Assembly: GCA_016719615.1 (NCBI GenBank) | Contig: JADJYQ010000001.1 | Span: 966,501 to 1,030,500, forward strand | Direction of reading: 5' to 3' | DNA: 64,000 nucleotides | Source: Saprospiraceae bacterium | GTDB lineage: Bacteria > Bacteroidota > Bacteroidia > Chitinophagales > Saprospiraceae | Part shown: positions 46,068-55,451 of the stretch, piece after piece | Layout: each line of letters opens with the position of its first letter | How positions within the stretch are numbered: position 1 is the first letter of the stretch | Program-made: the position numbers and the translations under genes | Notes under the pieces: model-generated | Seen by the model: the letters and a program-made list of their open reading frames with translations, nothing else | What the model was told of the DNA's origin: nothing | Databases searched by the model: none

Positions 46068-46625
46068 ATGAAATTAAATTACAAGGCAGAATTAGAAAAA
46101 TTAGTTCAAAAGAAAAAGAACGAAATGCCGACTATATTTTCCGAAGCGGCACTTGCTTATATTTTCGCAACGCTAGAATACACGCCTCACTTTCTGACAG
46201 CTATTGCCAAACAATTTGACGAAAGAACATCATTAAATCCCATTATTTCAGGCAAACGCTCCTTCAGAGAAACCTTGATACATTTGCTCAATTTTGAAGG
46301 ACCCAACTACACGATGGTCTATCCTGCATTTCTTTTGAAGAACCCACTCGTTTATCCTATTCATGCTGAAAGGGATTTTGACAGGCTGAATTTATTTGCA
46401 GATTTTAAATTGGATGAATTGTTGATGGCTTATTGTTATGAACGAAAGAAATATTTGAATTTTTTAAAATCATTAAAAAAATTGGATTGGAACAGAAAAA
46501 TAACGGAAAGCGGAAAAGTAAGAGAAGAAACCATTTATTTAATGGCAAGAAGGACAGCACTTCACGATTTTACACACATTCAAATTCTTAATTTTCAAAC
46601 TAATTTTTTAAATAATGGGCAATGA
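46068..46625 (+). CDS. DinB-like four-helix protein
   Basis: Protein of 185 aa with the DinB/YfiT pattern: four amphipathic helices with metal-ligand histidines in RETLIHLLNFEGP near residue 70 and RTALHDFTHIQIL near 168. DinB-like proteins are metal-binding and include thiol-dependent S-transferases. Here the partner is an HxlR regulator 47 bases upstream, a pairing common in Bacteroidota stress loci. Function not determined. Confidence 0.75.
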   Translation: MKLNYKAELEKLVQKKKNEMPTIFSEAALAYIFATLEYTPHFLTAIAKQFDERTSLNPIISGKRSFRETLIHLLNFEGPNYTMVYPAFLLKNPLVYPIHAERDFDRLNLFADFKLDELLMAYCYERKKYLNFLKSLKKLDWNRKITESGKVREETIYLMARRTALHDFTHIQILNFQTNFLNNGQ

Positions 46626-46849
46626 AATTCTTTACGATGGGTAAAGCATTTATGCATAGGCCATAAAATCCGGTATTTTCTTTAGATATTTAAATTAATT
46701 TATGAATCAAAATGGAACGGTATATCTCGTGATTTTTGATATGGATTAAAGAAAACAAACGAAATGAAATAGGCACTATTCAGCATTGAATCAAAAATAT
46801 AAATATGCAAGCTACCGCTCAAGTTTTTCAATTGAATCTAAACAACAAA

Positions 46850-48829
46850 ATGAAGCAAATGTTATATTTTTTAAGATTCATTTTGCTATACTGCTATTAC
46901 TTTTTATTACTCTTGCTTTTAGCAATTACGGCCAAAGCTCAAAATCTGGATTCATTACATTCCATTTGGCAGCACAAAACACTGTCCGACTCCATAAGAG
47001 TTGCTGCCTACAAGGATTACATTTGGAATGGTTTCCTTTTTTCAAAACCCGATACTGCTGCTGTGTTAGCAGAATCCCTAAACCGTTTTGCAACTGAACA
47101 CAACTATCCCAAAGCAGCTGCCCAGGCTTATAACTTAAAAGGTATCGCAAACCATTTACAAGGTAACTACTCCCGTGCTTTAGAAAATTATATGTTAGCC
47201 CTGCCGATCTTTGAGGAAGTCGGAGACAAATTGGGTTATGCAAACAGCCTTAACAATATTGGTAATCTTTACAATAACCAAGGCAACTATGCACTCGCTT
47301 TAACTTATTATGAAAAATCACTGGCGATTAAAGAAGAAATTGGAGATAAAGGCGGAATCGCATCGAGTCTGGGCAATATTGGCAATATTTACAAAAACCA
47401 AGGCAATTACAAACGTGCCTTAGAATACTATGAAAAATTGCCGGCGATATTTGAGAAATCAGGAGACAAACAAGGTTATGCAAATAGCTTGAATAATATT
47501 GGCAACATTTATCATAATCAAGGCAACTATCCACGTGGCTTGGAATATTATGAAAAGTCATTAGCGATCCAGGAAGGTCTTGGAAATAAAAAAGGCATAG
47601 CTTATAGTCTTAGTAATATTGGTCTAATCTACAAAGACCAAGTCAACTATTCCCGTGCATTGGAATATACGAAAAAGGCACTTGCGGTTCGTGAAGAAAT
47701 CAAGGATAAATCAGGAATTGCGAGTAGTTTAAAAAATATTGGTGTGATCTATCAAAATCAGGGTGATTTTCAAATGGCGATGAAAGCTTGCCAAAATGCT
47801 TTGCTGATCGCTGAAGAAATTGGTGTCTTGGACCAACAAAAAGGTGCTTGTCAATGCCTTTATGAGACCTACAAAGTTATGGGCAAAGGAAATGAAGCGC
47901 TGAAATACCTGGAGAAGATGAATGGGATTACAGATAGTTTGAAAGCTGAAGAAACCGGAAAAAAACTACAACAGATGGAGTTTGCAAAACAAATGTTGCA
48001 GGATAGTATTGTCAAAGCCGAAGAAAGTCGCTTAATAGAAGCAGTGCACAAGGAAGAAGTGCGGCAAAAGAATCAAAATCGAAATATTGCATATGGCATC
48101 GGCGGAATGATATTGTTATTATCCGGGGGCTTGTACAGTCGTTTGCGTTATGTACGCAAAGCAAAAAATATAATAGAAAAAGAAAAAGACCGTTCTGAAA
48201 ATTTGCTGCTCAATATCTTACCTGCTGAAATAGCTGCCGAACTCAAGGAAAAAGGCCGTGCAGATGCGCGTGATTTTGATTTGGTTTCCATTCTGTTTAC
48301 TGATTTCAAAAGTTTTACTGAAACATCTTCAAAACTCAGTGCTGCGGAATTGGTGAATGAGATCAATACCTGCTTCGAAACTTTTGACGGCATCGTTGGA
48401 AAATATGGCATTGAAAAAATAAAAACCATTGGCGATTCCTATATGGCAGCAGGAGGCCTGCCTGTGCCTTCAGATCGATCAGTGAAAAATACGGTTCTTG
48501 CTGCCCTGGAAATGCAAAGATTTATTGCAGAACGCAAAACCATGAATGATGCCATCGGCAAACAAGCATTTGAAATGCGCGTAGGCATACATTCAGGTCC
48601 GGTTGTCGCAGGTATCGTTGGAGTTAAGAAATTCCAATATGATATATGGGGAGATACCGTAAACATTGCCAGCAGGTTTGAAAACAATAGTGACGTTGGC
48701 AAAGTAAATATCAGTCAGTCAACTTATGATTTACTCCATGCCGATCAGGATTTTAAATTTGAAAACAGAGGCAAAATTGAAGTAAAAGGAAAAGGCGAAA
48801 TGGCAATGTACTATGTTGAATTAGTTTGA
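46850..48829 (+). CDS. TPR-containing class III adenylate cyclase
   Basis: Membrane protein of 659 aa from the ATG at 46850. Signal anchor or signal peptide (FLRFILLYCYYFLLLLLLAITAK) first, then seven 40-residue TPR units of the kinesin-light-chain type (residues about 85-365, for example NNIGNIYHNQGNYPRGLEYY), a coiled stretch, one membrane helix near 430 (YGIGGMILLLSGGLY) and a cytoplasmic cyclase domain. The cyclase has both metal aspartates (FTDFKSF near 483; the second near 528 by family pattern), Lys and Asp adenine-specificity residues (KIKTIGD and DIWGDTVNIASR). This pattern points to cAMP. Periplasmic TPRs would bind a protein signal. Confidence 0.92.
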   Translation: MKQMLYFLRFILLYCYYFLLLLLLAITAKAQNLDSLHSIWQHKTLSDSIRVAAYKDYIWNGFLFSKPDTAAVLAESLNRFATEHNYPKAAAQAYNLKGIANHLQGNYSRALENYMLALPIFEEVGDKLGYANSLNNIGNLYNNQGNYALALTYYEKSLAIKEEIGDKGGIASSLGNIGNIYKNQGNYKRALEYYEKLPAIFEKSGDKQGYANSLNNIGNIYHNQGNYPRGLEYYEKSLAIQEGLGNKKGIAYSLSNIGLIYKDQVNYSRALEYTKKALAVREEIKDKSGIASSLKNIGVIYQNQGDFQMAMKACQNALLIAEEIGVLDQQKGACQCLYETYKVMGKGNEALKYLEKMNGITDSLKAEETGKKLQQMEFAKQMLQDSIVKAEESRLIEAVHKEEVRQKNQNRNIAYGIGGMILLLSGGLYSRLRYVRKAKNIIEKEKDRSENLLLNILPAEIAAELKEKGRADARDFDLVSILFTDFKSFTETSSKLSAAELVNEINTCFETFDGIVGKYGIEKIKTIGDSYMAAGGLPVPSDRSVKNTVLAALEMQRFIAERKTMNDAIGKQAFEMRVGIHSGPVVAGIVGVKKFQYDIWGDTVNIASRFENNSDVGKVNISQSTYDLLHADQDFKFENRGKIEVKGKGEMAMYYVELV

Positions 48830-48896
48830 ATTCAATAAAATAATGCTATAGACATTTTAACATTATTAAGATCATTCATAATCAGGAGAAGTACAA

Positions 48897-49259
48897 ATGA
48901 TGAAAAAAAATAGAAATAACAAAAGCCGGCTTACTTGCATTTTGATCGGATATTTATTTATTTACATGAATTGCGGTGAAAATGATTTATTACACACCCC
49001 GCCATGTTTATTAAAGTCAATCCAATATATCAATGAATATGTTGGCTACCAGCAGGCCTATATCATTGAATACGAATTTCAAAATGGGATTGTTTATTAT
49101 ATTGATTCAGGAGATGGTTCCGAACACGAACAATTTTATATATTAAACAGTAATTGCGATTCATTGGGATATTTGGGAGGAGCAGTTGGAAATTCAATCA
49201 TTAACGGGGAAGATTTTTACTTAAAAGCCAAGAAGATAAGGACTATTTGGGGAAATTAA
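48897..49259 (+). CDS. Small lipoprotein, possibly DUF6970-like
   Basis: Protein of 120 aa with a hydrophobic N-terminal stretch ending FIYMNC, a likely lipobox near residue 26. The mature part has PPCLLKSIQYI and an IVYYIDSGDGSEHEQFYIL strand pair. These recall the DUF6970 lipoproteins of Bacteroidota, which have a C-terminal Gly-Gly turn; GYLGGAVG is present near 99. Comparison is from memory, so the family call is weak. It sits between the cyclase gene and a repeat-rich gap. Confidence 0.6.
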   Translation: MMKKNRNNKSRLTCILIGYLFIYMNCGENDLLHTPPCLLKSIQYINEYVGYQQAYIIEYEFQNGIVYYIDSGDGSEHEQFYILNSNCDSLGYLGGAVGNSIINGEDFYLKAKKIRTIWGN

Positions 49260-49330
49260 ATGCCCGATTTTATTCTCGAATCGAATGCATCCAAATCGAA
49301 ATAAATTTTAAATCACATCAAAAACCCAAA

Positions 49331-49537
49331 GGCCGGCATCAACCGGAAAAAAGACGAAAATTCTTGAAATGTCAATATGAAATCATACAACGAACATCAA
49401 ACCCCGCAAGCCGGCTTCAGCCGGAATAAAAAACGAAAACCCAAAAAGGTAAAATCAAAACCGAAAATCCAAAGAAACATGAATTGAACCGTAATTGAAC
49501 CGTAATCCATAAATAGGAATGGGTTTCAACCCATTCC
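49331..49537 (+). repeat. Copies of the 37.8-kb array unit
   Basis: One nearly full unit with the palindrome at 49406-49424 and the 10-bp-arm hairpin at 49516-49537, preceded by a degenerate palindrome (GGCCGGCATC at 49331). Within the unit, 12 bases (GAATTGAACCGT type) are duplicated before the hairpin. Confidence 0.85.
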
Positions 49538-49539
49538 AA

Positions 49540-49760
49540 AACGAAATCCAAAATGAATCCCAAAACGAAATCCAAAATGAATCCCGAAACGAAATCCTAA
49601 ATGAATCCCGAAACGAAATCCAAAATGAATCCCGAAACGAAATCCTAAATGAATCCCGAAACGAAATCCAAAATGAATCCCGAAACGAAATCCAAAATGA
49701 AATCCAAAACGAAACCTAAAACGAAATCCCAAAACGAAATCAAAAAACGAAATCCCAAAC
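49540..49760 (+). repeat. 24-bp tandem repeat next to the array unit
   Basis: About nine units of CGAAATCCAAAATGAATCCC type, 24 bases each, decaying towards the right end. Both strands stay open through the array because the unit is a multiple of three, giving 8-residue repeats (such as NEIQNESR) in spurious ORFs. No gene is called here. Bases 49761-49816 hold nothing else. Confidence 0.88.
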
Positions 49761-49816
49761 GATTTTTCGATTTCCCAAAATAAACGCCTTAATATTGCGT
49801 GAGAAATCATGCCGCT

Positions 49817-50344
49817 ATGTCCATTATGCAATTGCTGTATAGAAGAATCTTTGCTTCAATTATAGATTATGGAATTATAGGGATCTATGGGATCTTTTTG
49901 TTTCTATTGACACAAAGCATTGCATCAGAATGCAATCTCAATTTAAATATACATCCTTTTGAAAGCCAACTCATTGGATTTCTATGTCTGACACTTCCTG
50001 TTTTCCTTTATTCTTATCTGACGGAAAAAAGCAACTGGAAAGGGACTATTGGAAAAAGAATCCTAAATATTAATGTAACTCCAAATCCAGCTGCTTCCCA
50101 TGATCATATCTTCTTGAGGAATCTACTTAAATACTTACCTTGGGAATTGGCACATACGGGCGTGCATTGGACCATTTATTATTCACAAAAGGAAATGGAA
50201 CTAGCTTTGTGGATATGGGGATTATTAATGGGCCCACAAATAATAGCTATTGTCTATTTTGCAAGTATTGTTAAAACTAAGGGGGAGCGAAGTGTGTATG
50301 ACGAAATAGCCAAAACCAAAATCTGTATTATAAATTCAAATTAA
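49817..50344 (+). CDS. RDD-family membrane protein
   Basis: Protein of 175 aa from the ATG at 49817; a GTG at 49799 is possible. It has the RDD pattern: RRIFASIIDYGIIGIYGIF at the first helix (the Arg-Asp positions are R and D), KGTIGKRILNINV after the second helix, and RNLLKYLPWELAH. Three to four membrane helices. RDD proteins are diverse; some act as Na+/H+ antiporter-like or assembly factors. It is followed 29 bases later by a SRPBCC gene. Confidence 0.83.
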   Translation: MSIMQLLYRRIFASIIDYGIIGIYGIFLFLLTQSIASECNLNLNIHPFESQLIGFLCLTLPVFLYSYLTEKSNWKGTIGKRILNINVTPNPAASHDHIFLRNLLKYLPWELAHTGVHWTIYYSQKEMELALWIWGLLMGPQIIAIVYFASIVKTKGERSVYDEIAKTKICIINSN

Positions 50345-50373
50345 AAGATCAAGACCATAAATAATGCAATAAC

Positions 50374-50868
50374 ATGAATAACTTTGACTGGACACGTTTT
50401 ACGCGAAAAATTGCTGTTAAAGCAAAGATTTCTGAAATTTACAAGGCCTGGACAACTGTCTCGGAGCTTGAAAAATGGTTTTTAAGCGAAGCGTTATTTT
50501 ATAATGCTCAGCAAACTCCCATAAATAGGAATGAGTCCATAGAAACGGGGATGAGTTACGAATGGCGTTGGTATTTGTACGATGTTACAGAACGCGGAAG
50601 AATAACTGAAGCAAACGGAAAAGATTTTCTACAATTTACATTTGCAGGTGAATGTTTAGTGGACATTCAACTTTTAAGCCAAGATGATTATGTAATTGTA
50701 GAGTTAACACAAAAAAATATTCCGACCGACGATAAATCAAAACAAGGAATCCGACTTGGTTGCTCGACTGGTTGGTCGTTTTTTTTGGTGAATTTGAAAT
50801 CTGTTTATGAAGGGGGCCTTGATTTAAGAAACAAAGACCCGCAACTCCTCGGAATGTTGAATAATTAA
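50374..50868 (+). CDS. SRPBCC (AHSA1-like) domain protein
   Basis: Protein of 164 aa with the START/Bet v 1 fold pattern of the AHSA1 type: KIAVKAKISEIYKAWTTVSE with ELEKWFLSEA at the N-terminus, a middle beta-sheet with YEWRWYLYDVTERG and a C-terminal helix containing GWSFFLVNLKSVYEGGLDLR. These proteins bind small hydrophobic molecules or act as co-chaperones. No signal. Next to RDD and VOC genes in a run of single-domain genes without common theme. Confidence 0.83.
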   Translation: MNNFDWTRFTRKIAVKAKISEIYKAWTTVSELEKWFLSEALFYNAQQTPINRNESIETGMSYEWRWYLYDVTERGRITEANGKDFLQFTFAGECLVDIQLLSQDDYVIVELTQKNIPTDDKSKQGIRLGCSTGWSFFLVNLKSVYEGGLDLRNKDPQLLGMLNN

Positions 50869-51088
50869 TTAGAAATAAGAGAACCTTAGCCTCCGGACCG
50901 TGAATTCCTGGTCCGCATTTGTTTATCATTACTTTTTGATTTGAAGGACCTCCTATGTTTTCAAAATGTTAAATGTTTTGAATTAGCCTAGCTTTTTCGA
51001 ATAGGACAGATCTCAAATTTATAAATGTTTAATTTGCGTTTTTTTAAACGAGGGTGAAAGAAAATTTATAACTTAAATTAATTTAATA

Positions 51089-51481
51089 ATGACAGCACAA
51101 GCAAAAAATCCATTTACATGGGTAGAAATTTATGTAGAGGATATGGGAAGAGCACAAAAATTTTATGAAAGTGTATTGCAAATCAATATGGTGTCTTTGC
51201 AAGCACCGGGCGACTTTGGGGATTTAGAAATGTTGAGTTTTCCCTGGATTGAAGGCGGAAGCAATATAAGTGGCGCGTTATGCAAAACTTCTCATGTGAA
51301 ACCAGGCGCGGGTGGTACGATGGTATATTTTGCATGTGACGATTGTTCTGTCGAAGAAAGCCGGGTAGAAGATGCAGGCGGAAAAGTATTACAAGTTAAA
51401 ATGCCCATTGGAGATTATGGTTTTTGCGCTGTGGTGATGGACACCGAAGGAAATTCTATTGGTTTGCATTCAATGAAATAG
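51089..51481 (+). CDS. VOC-family (glyoxalase-like) protein
   Basis: Single VOC domain of 130 aa: two beta-alpha-beta-beta-beta halves, with WVEIYVEDMGRAQKFYESVL at the start and the second half VEDAGGKVLQVKMPIGDYG ending in DTEGNSIGLHS. Metal ligands expected for the family are only partly kept (E in the last strand region is replaced by H at residue 127). Members degrade methylglyoxal, aromatic compounds or antibiotics, or just bind ligands; substrate unknown. Confidence 0.85.
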   Translation: MTAQAKNPFTWVEIYVEDMGRAQKFYESVLQINMVSLQAPGDFGDLEMLSFPWIEGGSNISGALCKTSHVKPGAGGTMVYFACDDCSVEESRVEDAGGKVLQVKMPIGDYGFCAVVMDTEGNSIGLHSMK

Positions 51482-51700
51482 TTGAATGCAATCAAGCAGA
51501 AAAAGATCGACCGAACTTTGGCAGTACCGAAATTCGAGCGGACATTTTTATCAAGCATTATAAATGAACAAAAAATATTTAATCTTTAGCTGTAAATAAG
51601 GTAAACAAGCCAAAATAAATAACTTGCTTCCAGAGCCGGAATTCCGAAATGAGTGATGGTTCCATACAAACTACTTAATAATAATTCAATTAACTAACTA
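51482..51700. other. Intergenic region
   Basis: About 220 bases with no gene and no clear regulatory motif. Confidence 0.3.
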
Positions 51701-53407
51701 ATGAAAAGAACCGCATTCCTTCTCGCTTATGCACTTATATTCAATTTTGTATTCGCACAGCAAAAACTTCCAACGGAGATTCATGAAAGCATATTAAAAA
51801 GAATAGAGTATGGCCAATTACCGAGTATTGTGGTGGGCATAGTTGATAAGAATGGATCTCAATATTATTCATTCGGTAATAAAACCAAAGGCGGGGAACC
51901 GGTTAACGAACATTCCATTTATGAGATAGGCTCTATATCTAAAACATTTACAGCGATTCTTCTGGCGCAAATGGTACTTGAAGGAAAGTTGAAAGTGGAA
52001 GACCTTGCACAAAGTTATCTTCCATCAAATGTAAAATTACCAACGAAAGATGGTAAACAAATTACCCTTGCACAACTGTCCAATCATACTTCCGGATTGC
52101 CTCGGATGCCCAGCCATTTTAATCCTAAAGACCCGGCCAATCCTTATGCTGATTATACAGTTGAACAAATGTATGATTTTTTAAATAACTTCAAATTGAC
52201 TCGCGAAATTGGTTCGCAATATGAATATTCCAATTTGGCGGTAGGCCTGTTGGGACATTGTCTTTCACTCCATGAAGGCAAATCATATGAATCTTTACTC
52301 ACGGAAAGAATTACCGCAACATTACAGATGAAGGAAACTAAAATTACCTTGGATAAAAGAATGAAACAGAATCTGGCGATGGGTTACAGCAATGGTGAAC
52401 AAGTATCAAATTGGGATATTCCAACATTGGCCGGAGCAGGTGCCATTAGAAGTTCCTTACACGATATGTTGCATTATGTTGCAGCAAATCTTGGATTGAA
52501 CAAAAGCAAATTACTTCCTGCGATGCAGCTGACGCATCAGGTTCAACATGATAAAGCCGGTGAAGGCACATCGGTTGGACTGGGTTGGCACATTAGCAAA
52601 GGGGCTGAAGGTGACATTATTACCCACAGTGGCGGAACCGGAGGCTACCGAACCTTTATCGGCTTTGTAAAAGAAATAGGAAAAGGAGTAGTAGTCCTGA
52701 CAAACTCTGATATTGGTGCTGACGACATCGGAATGCGCTTACTCAACTCAACGGCCAAATTGATCGAAGTCAAAAAATCTGGCCTTGCAAACATTAAAGA
52801 AGCATTGGATAAGCAAGGCGCAGACGCAGCATTGAATATTTACGCAAAAATTAAAATGGAAGAATCCATGTATGAATTTGATGAATCTGCCATCAACGCA
52901 CTGGGATATGTTTACATGGGAAAAGGAAAAATGGCAGAAGCCATAGCAGTATTTAAAATTAATGTGGATCAATTTCCCAAATCAGATAATGTATATGACA
53001 GCTATGCTGAAGCAATGATGAAAGACGGCCAGAAAGAAGCTGCCATCATCAATTACAAAAAATCACTAGAGCTTAATCCTGCCAATACGAATGCAGTGGA
53101 GATGTTGGCAAAAATGGGTGTTGGCGAATCGATAAAAGAGATCCAGCTTGAAGAAAGTGTACTTGCGAGCTATGTTGGAGTGTATGAACTGGCACCTAAC
53201 TTTACCATCGCCATTACTCAAAATGGAAATCAACTTTTTGGCCAGGCTACAGGGCAGGAAAAATTTGAGTTGTTTGCAAAATCTAATACCGATTTCATCT
53301 TAAAAGTTGTCCCTGCGCAAATCAGTTTTTTTAGCAAAGATGGTAAAGTAGAAAGTTTGACACTTTATCAAGGCGGAAGGGAGATGCCGGGGAAGAGAAT
53401 CAACTAA
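51701..53407 (+). CDS. Exported serine beta-lactamase-like hydrolase with TPRs
   Basis: Protein of 568 aa with a signal peptide (MKRTAFLLAYALIFNFVFAQ). Penicillin-binding/class C-type fold: SxxK motif in IGSISKTFTAILLAQ near residue 80, YxN motif YEYSNLAVGLLGH near 174, and HSGGTGGYRTFIGF near 309, all in order. The last 200 residues hold TPR-like repeats (residues 395-480) and a lipocalin-like or DUF3471 end, as in many Bacteroidota esterase-type members. Likely acts on peptides or esters in the periplasm; beta-lactam hydrolysis is possible but not shown. Confidence 0.88.
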   Translation: MKRTAFLLAYALIFNFVFAQQKLPTEIHESILKRIEYGQLPSIVVGIVDKNGSQYYSFGNKTKGGEPVNEHSIYEIGSISKTFTAILLAQMVLEGKLKVEDLAQSYLPSNVKLPTKDGKQITLAQLSNHTSGLPRMPSHFNPKDPANPYADYTVEQMYDFLNNFKLTREIGSQYEYSNLAVGLLGHCLSLHEGKSYESLLTERITATLQMKETKITLDKRMKQNLAMGYSNGEQVSNWDIPTLAGAGAIRSSLHDMLHYVAANLGLNKSKLLPAMQLTHQVQHDKAGEGTSVGLGWHISKGAEGDIITHSGGTGGYRTFIGFVKEIGKGVVVLTNSDIGADDIGMRLLNSTAKLIEVKKSGLANIKEALDKQGADAALNIYAKIKMEESMYEFDESAINALGYVYMGKGKMAEAIAVFKINVDQFPKSDNVYDSYAEAMMKDGQKEAAIINYKKSLELNPANTNAVEMLAKMGVGESIKEIQLEESVLASYVGVYELAPNFTIAITQNGNQLFGQATGQEKFELFAKSNTDFILKVVPAQISFFSKDGKVESLTLYQGGREMPGKRIN

Positions 53408-53499
53408 GAAGATCATATTGGCGCAAGATCTCTTATTCATCTATGGCTTGTAATGGCAGTAAAAATAAAAGGGATGCCAAATATTTAAAGTACTTTTAT

Positions 53500-54009
53500 T
53501 TACTTTACTTCCATCATAAATCTTAATGATGCATGACCTTTTTTCGGATGGGCTAATTGAATTTGCTCGAAAGCAAGGATATCCCCTTGATTGACTTCAG
53601 TCAGTAACATTTTGGTTTCTTCATTAAAATTCCATCCTTTATTAGTTATTTTTCTTTGAACCTGGTTGGGTTTTTTAAGAATGAGCTCAAATGATTTGAT
53701 TTCCCAATCACCGTCCCATTGTTTTTGTAATAATCCATTGCAATTCAAATCGATTGTTGATAAATTTCTTGCCTGTGTCACACTTAAATAACTGCTTGTA
53801 GCTTTAAAATTTTGATGAAAGGAATCGCAAAAGTCAGCATCCAGCTGCGCAAATGTTATATGTAATATTTTAATTTCTTCAATTTTTGTTTCCGTGTCGT
53901 ACACCACTATCGTATCTATACGTTCTGCAACACTTGTTAATAGATTTTGTGAAATGCCGAAATAACTTGTTGAGATTATTAATGCGAATAATAGGATTGA
54001 AACTTTCAT
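53500..54009 (-). CDS. Exported hypothetical protein
   Basis: Protein of 169 aa with a signal peptide (MKVSILLFALIISTSYFGISQ). The rest, ending GDILAFEQIQLAHPKKG and ASLRFMMEVK, is beta-rich and faintly reminiscent of the GldM C-terminal domain (a beta-strand pair before GD-ILAFE). It has no TPR, enzyme or lipid motif. Function unknown. Confidence 0.55.
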   Translation of the reverse strand: MKVSILLFALIISTSYFGISQNLLTSVAERIDTIVVYDTETKIEEIKILHITFAQLDADFCDSFHQNFKATSSYLSVTQARNLSTIDLNCNGLLQKQWDGDWEIKSFELILKKPNQVQRKITNKGWNFNEETKMLLTEVNQGDILAFEQIQLAHPKKGHASLRFMMEVK

Positions 54010-54204
54010 AAATTATTACTATTTATATCCTGTAATTTAAGGCAATTTCATGAATTGAGTAATTTTATTTTATTTGAGGTCGGGTAAACAGATTTTAAGC
54101 CTGGGATAACAACGTATTGAATTATCGATAAATAGAGTACAATCAGACCAATCCCAAGGCGAATTAGAAGAAGAGAAGTAAATCGAGTTTTACTAGATTA
54201 TTTT

Positions 54205-54212
54205 TAACTTTG
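54205..54212 (+). promoter_or_regulatory. Candidate -7 box for the lipoprotein gene
   Basis: TAACTTTG matches TAnnTTTG exactly and lies 36 bases upstream of the ATG at 54249. No clear -33 element. Confidence 0.42.
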
Positions 54213-54248
54213 TCGTAGGTGATTAATTTTCAGAATATTTTGCGAGCT

Positions 54249-54998
54249 ATGGTTAAATTTTATCCTTGGCATATTTATTTACATTCAATGGTATTAATAG
54301 GAGTAATTTCCTGTGGGGATGGCAGTTTGGCAGATCCGGAAAAAATACAAATTGATAGAACCCAGAATATGAACCTGAGATCTTATGCTTTTAAAATAGA
54401 AGGTGCTTATCATTCTCCGGTTTCATTTGCCTTAGACATCGACAAAAATGGGATAAGCGATTTTCAGTTTACAAGTAATATTTGGGGATCTCCTGCTATT
54501 GGTCAACATCCTGAAGCAGATATCAGTTGCCTGAATAATTTAGCTTTTATCTATGTGGCAACTATTTCAGATACTGCTTTTCTCTTTACAAAAAGCGATA
54601 CCAATTATCAAGGAAAGGTGAATATTATTTTGAAAAACACTTACTCTTGTAAAAGGATAAGTCCAACTGATTCCATCAGGAGTATTATAAATTCAAAGCA
54701 TATTAAAGTATTAGCCAGGTTTGATGAGATCCGAAATTCGGGTCCATGGTTATCTGGGAAATTGGATTTGAATAATGAAAATTACACCCCTCCAGCGCAA
54801 AATGTATATAATTCGCTTGACACATCGGTATATAAAGTAGTCAGCTACAATTACGATTGTCATTCTTTTCCTGATGATCGGATAGCATACATCGGCATTA
54901 AATTAATTGACAATGGGGCGGCTAAATTGGGTTGGATAAAATTGAGTATTACTGACAAGTACATCATTTCCATTTTAGAGACAGCCATCCAAAATTAA
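54249..54998 (+). CDS. Hypothetical lipoprotein
   Basis: Protein of 249 aa from the ATG at 54249; an in-frame GTG exists at 54219. The signal part is WHIYLHSMVLIGVISC with a likely lipobox ending in Cys near residue 22. The mature domain is beta-rich (SFALDIDKNGISDFQF near 60, resembling a short FG-GAP-like calcium loop). No family recognised. Low GC compared with the left part of the window. Confidence 0.6.
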   Translation: MVKFYPWHIYLHSMVLIGVISCGDGSLADPEKIQIDRTQNMNLRSYAFKIEGAYHSPVSFALDIDKNGISDFQFTSNIWGSPAIGQHPEADISCLNNLAFIYVATISDTAFLFTKSDTNYQGKVNIILKNTYSCKRISPTDSIRSIINSKHIKVLARFDEIRNSGPWLSGKLDLNNENYTPPAQNVYNSLDTSVYKVVSYNYDCHSFPDDRIAYIGIKLIDNGAAKLGWIKLSITDKYIISILETAIQN

Positions 54999-55081
54999 AA
55001 TGAATCCGGGATTGCATAGTAATACCCATGTAATTATAACTATACGTAACAATAATTAAATTTTTTAAAAACACCTAAAAC

Positions 55082-55203
55082 CCCCAAGCCGGCTTCAGCC
55101 GGACAAAAAACGAAAATCCAGAAATGATAAATCAAAGACGAGAAACCAAAGAAACACAAATTGAAACGAAAACTATGAATAGGAATGGGTTTCAACCCAT
55201 TCC
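55082..55203 (+). repeat. Single unit of the 37.8-kb repeat family
   Basis: The palindrome core AAGCCGGCTTCAGCCGG lies at 55086-55102 and the hairpin with 10-bp arms at 55182-55203, same orientation as the array. The gap to 55451 otherwise holds no gene. Confidence 0.88.
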
Positions 55204-55451
55204 AAACGAAACCAAACCCCAAACCCCCACGAAAACAAACGGAATCCCAAATCTAATCCCGAAACAAATCACGATACGAAATAATTCCCTAATTTTGTTT
55301 TTGACATTTATGCAATTCAATTCCTTATAACGAAACTGAAAACAAATTCATAAAATCGGATGAAGGGATTGCGAATCGGATAATTCAAACTAAAAGCGAT
55401 AAATCAATTCCGATCGCAAAAAGTAAACAATATCATAACAAACCAACAATC

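Noticed and set aside
46786..47097. 103-codon ORF before the cyclase gene
   Set aside because: Overlaps the cyclase N-terminus in another frame and shows no protein pattern.
49519..49831. Coding sequences with 8-residue repeats on both strands
   Set aside because: The open frames come from a 24-bp tandem repeat, open in both directions; no start context or family supports them.
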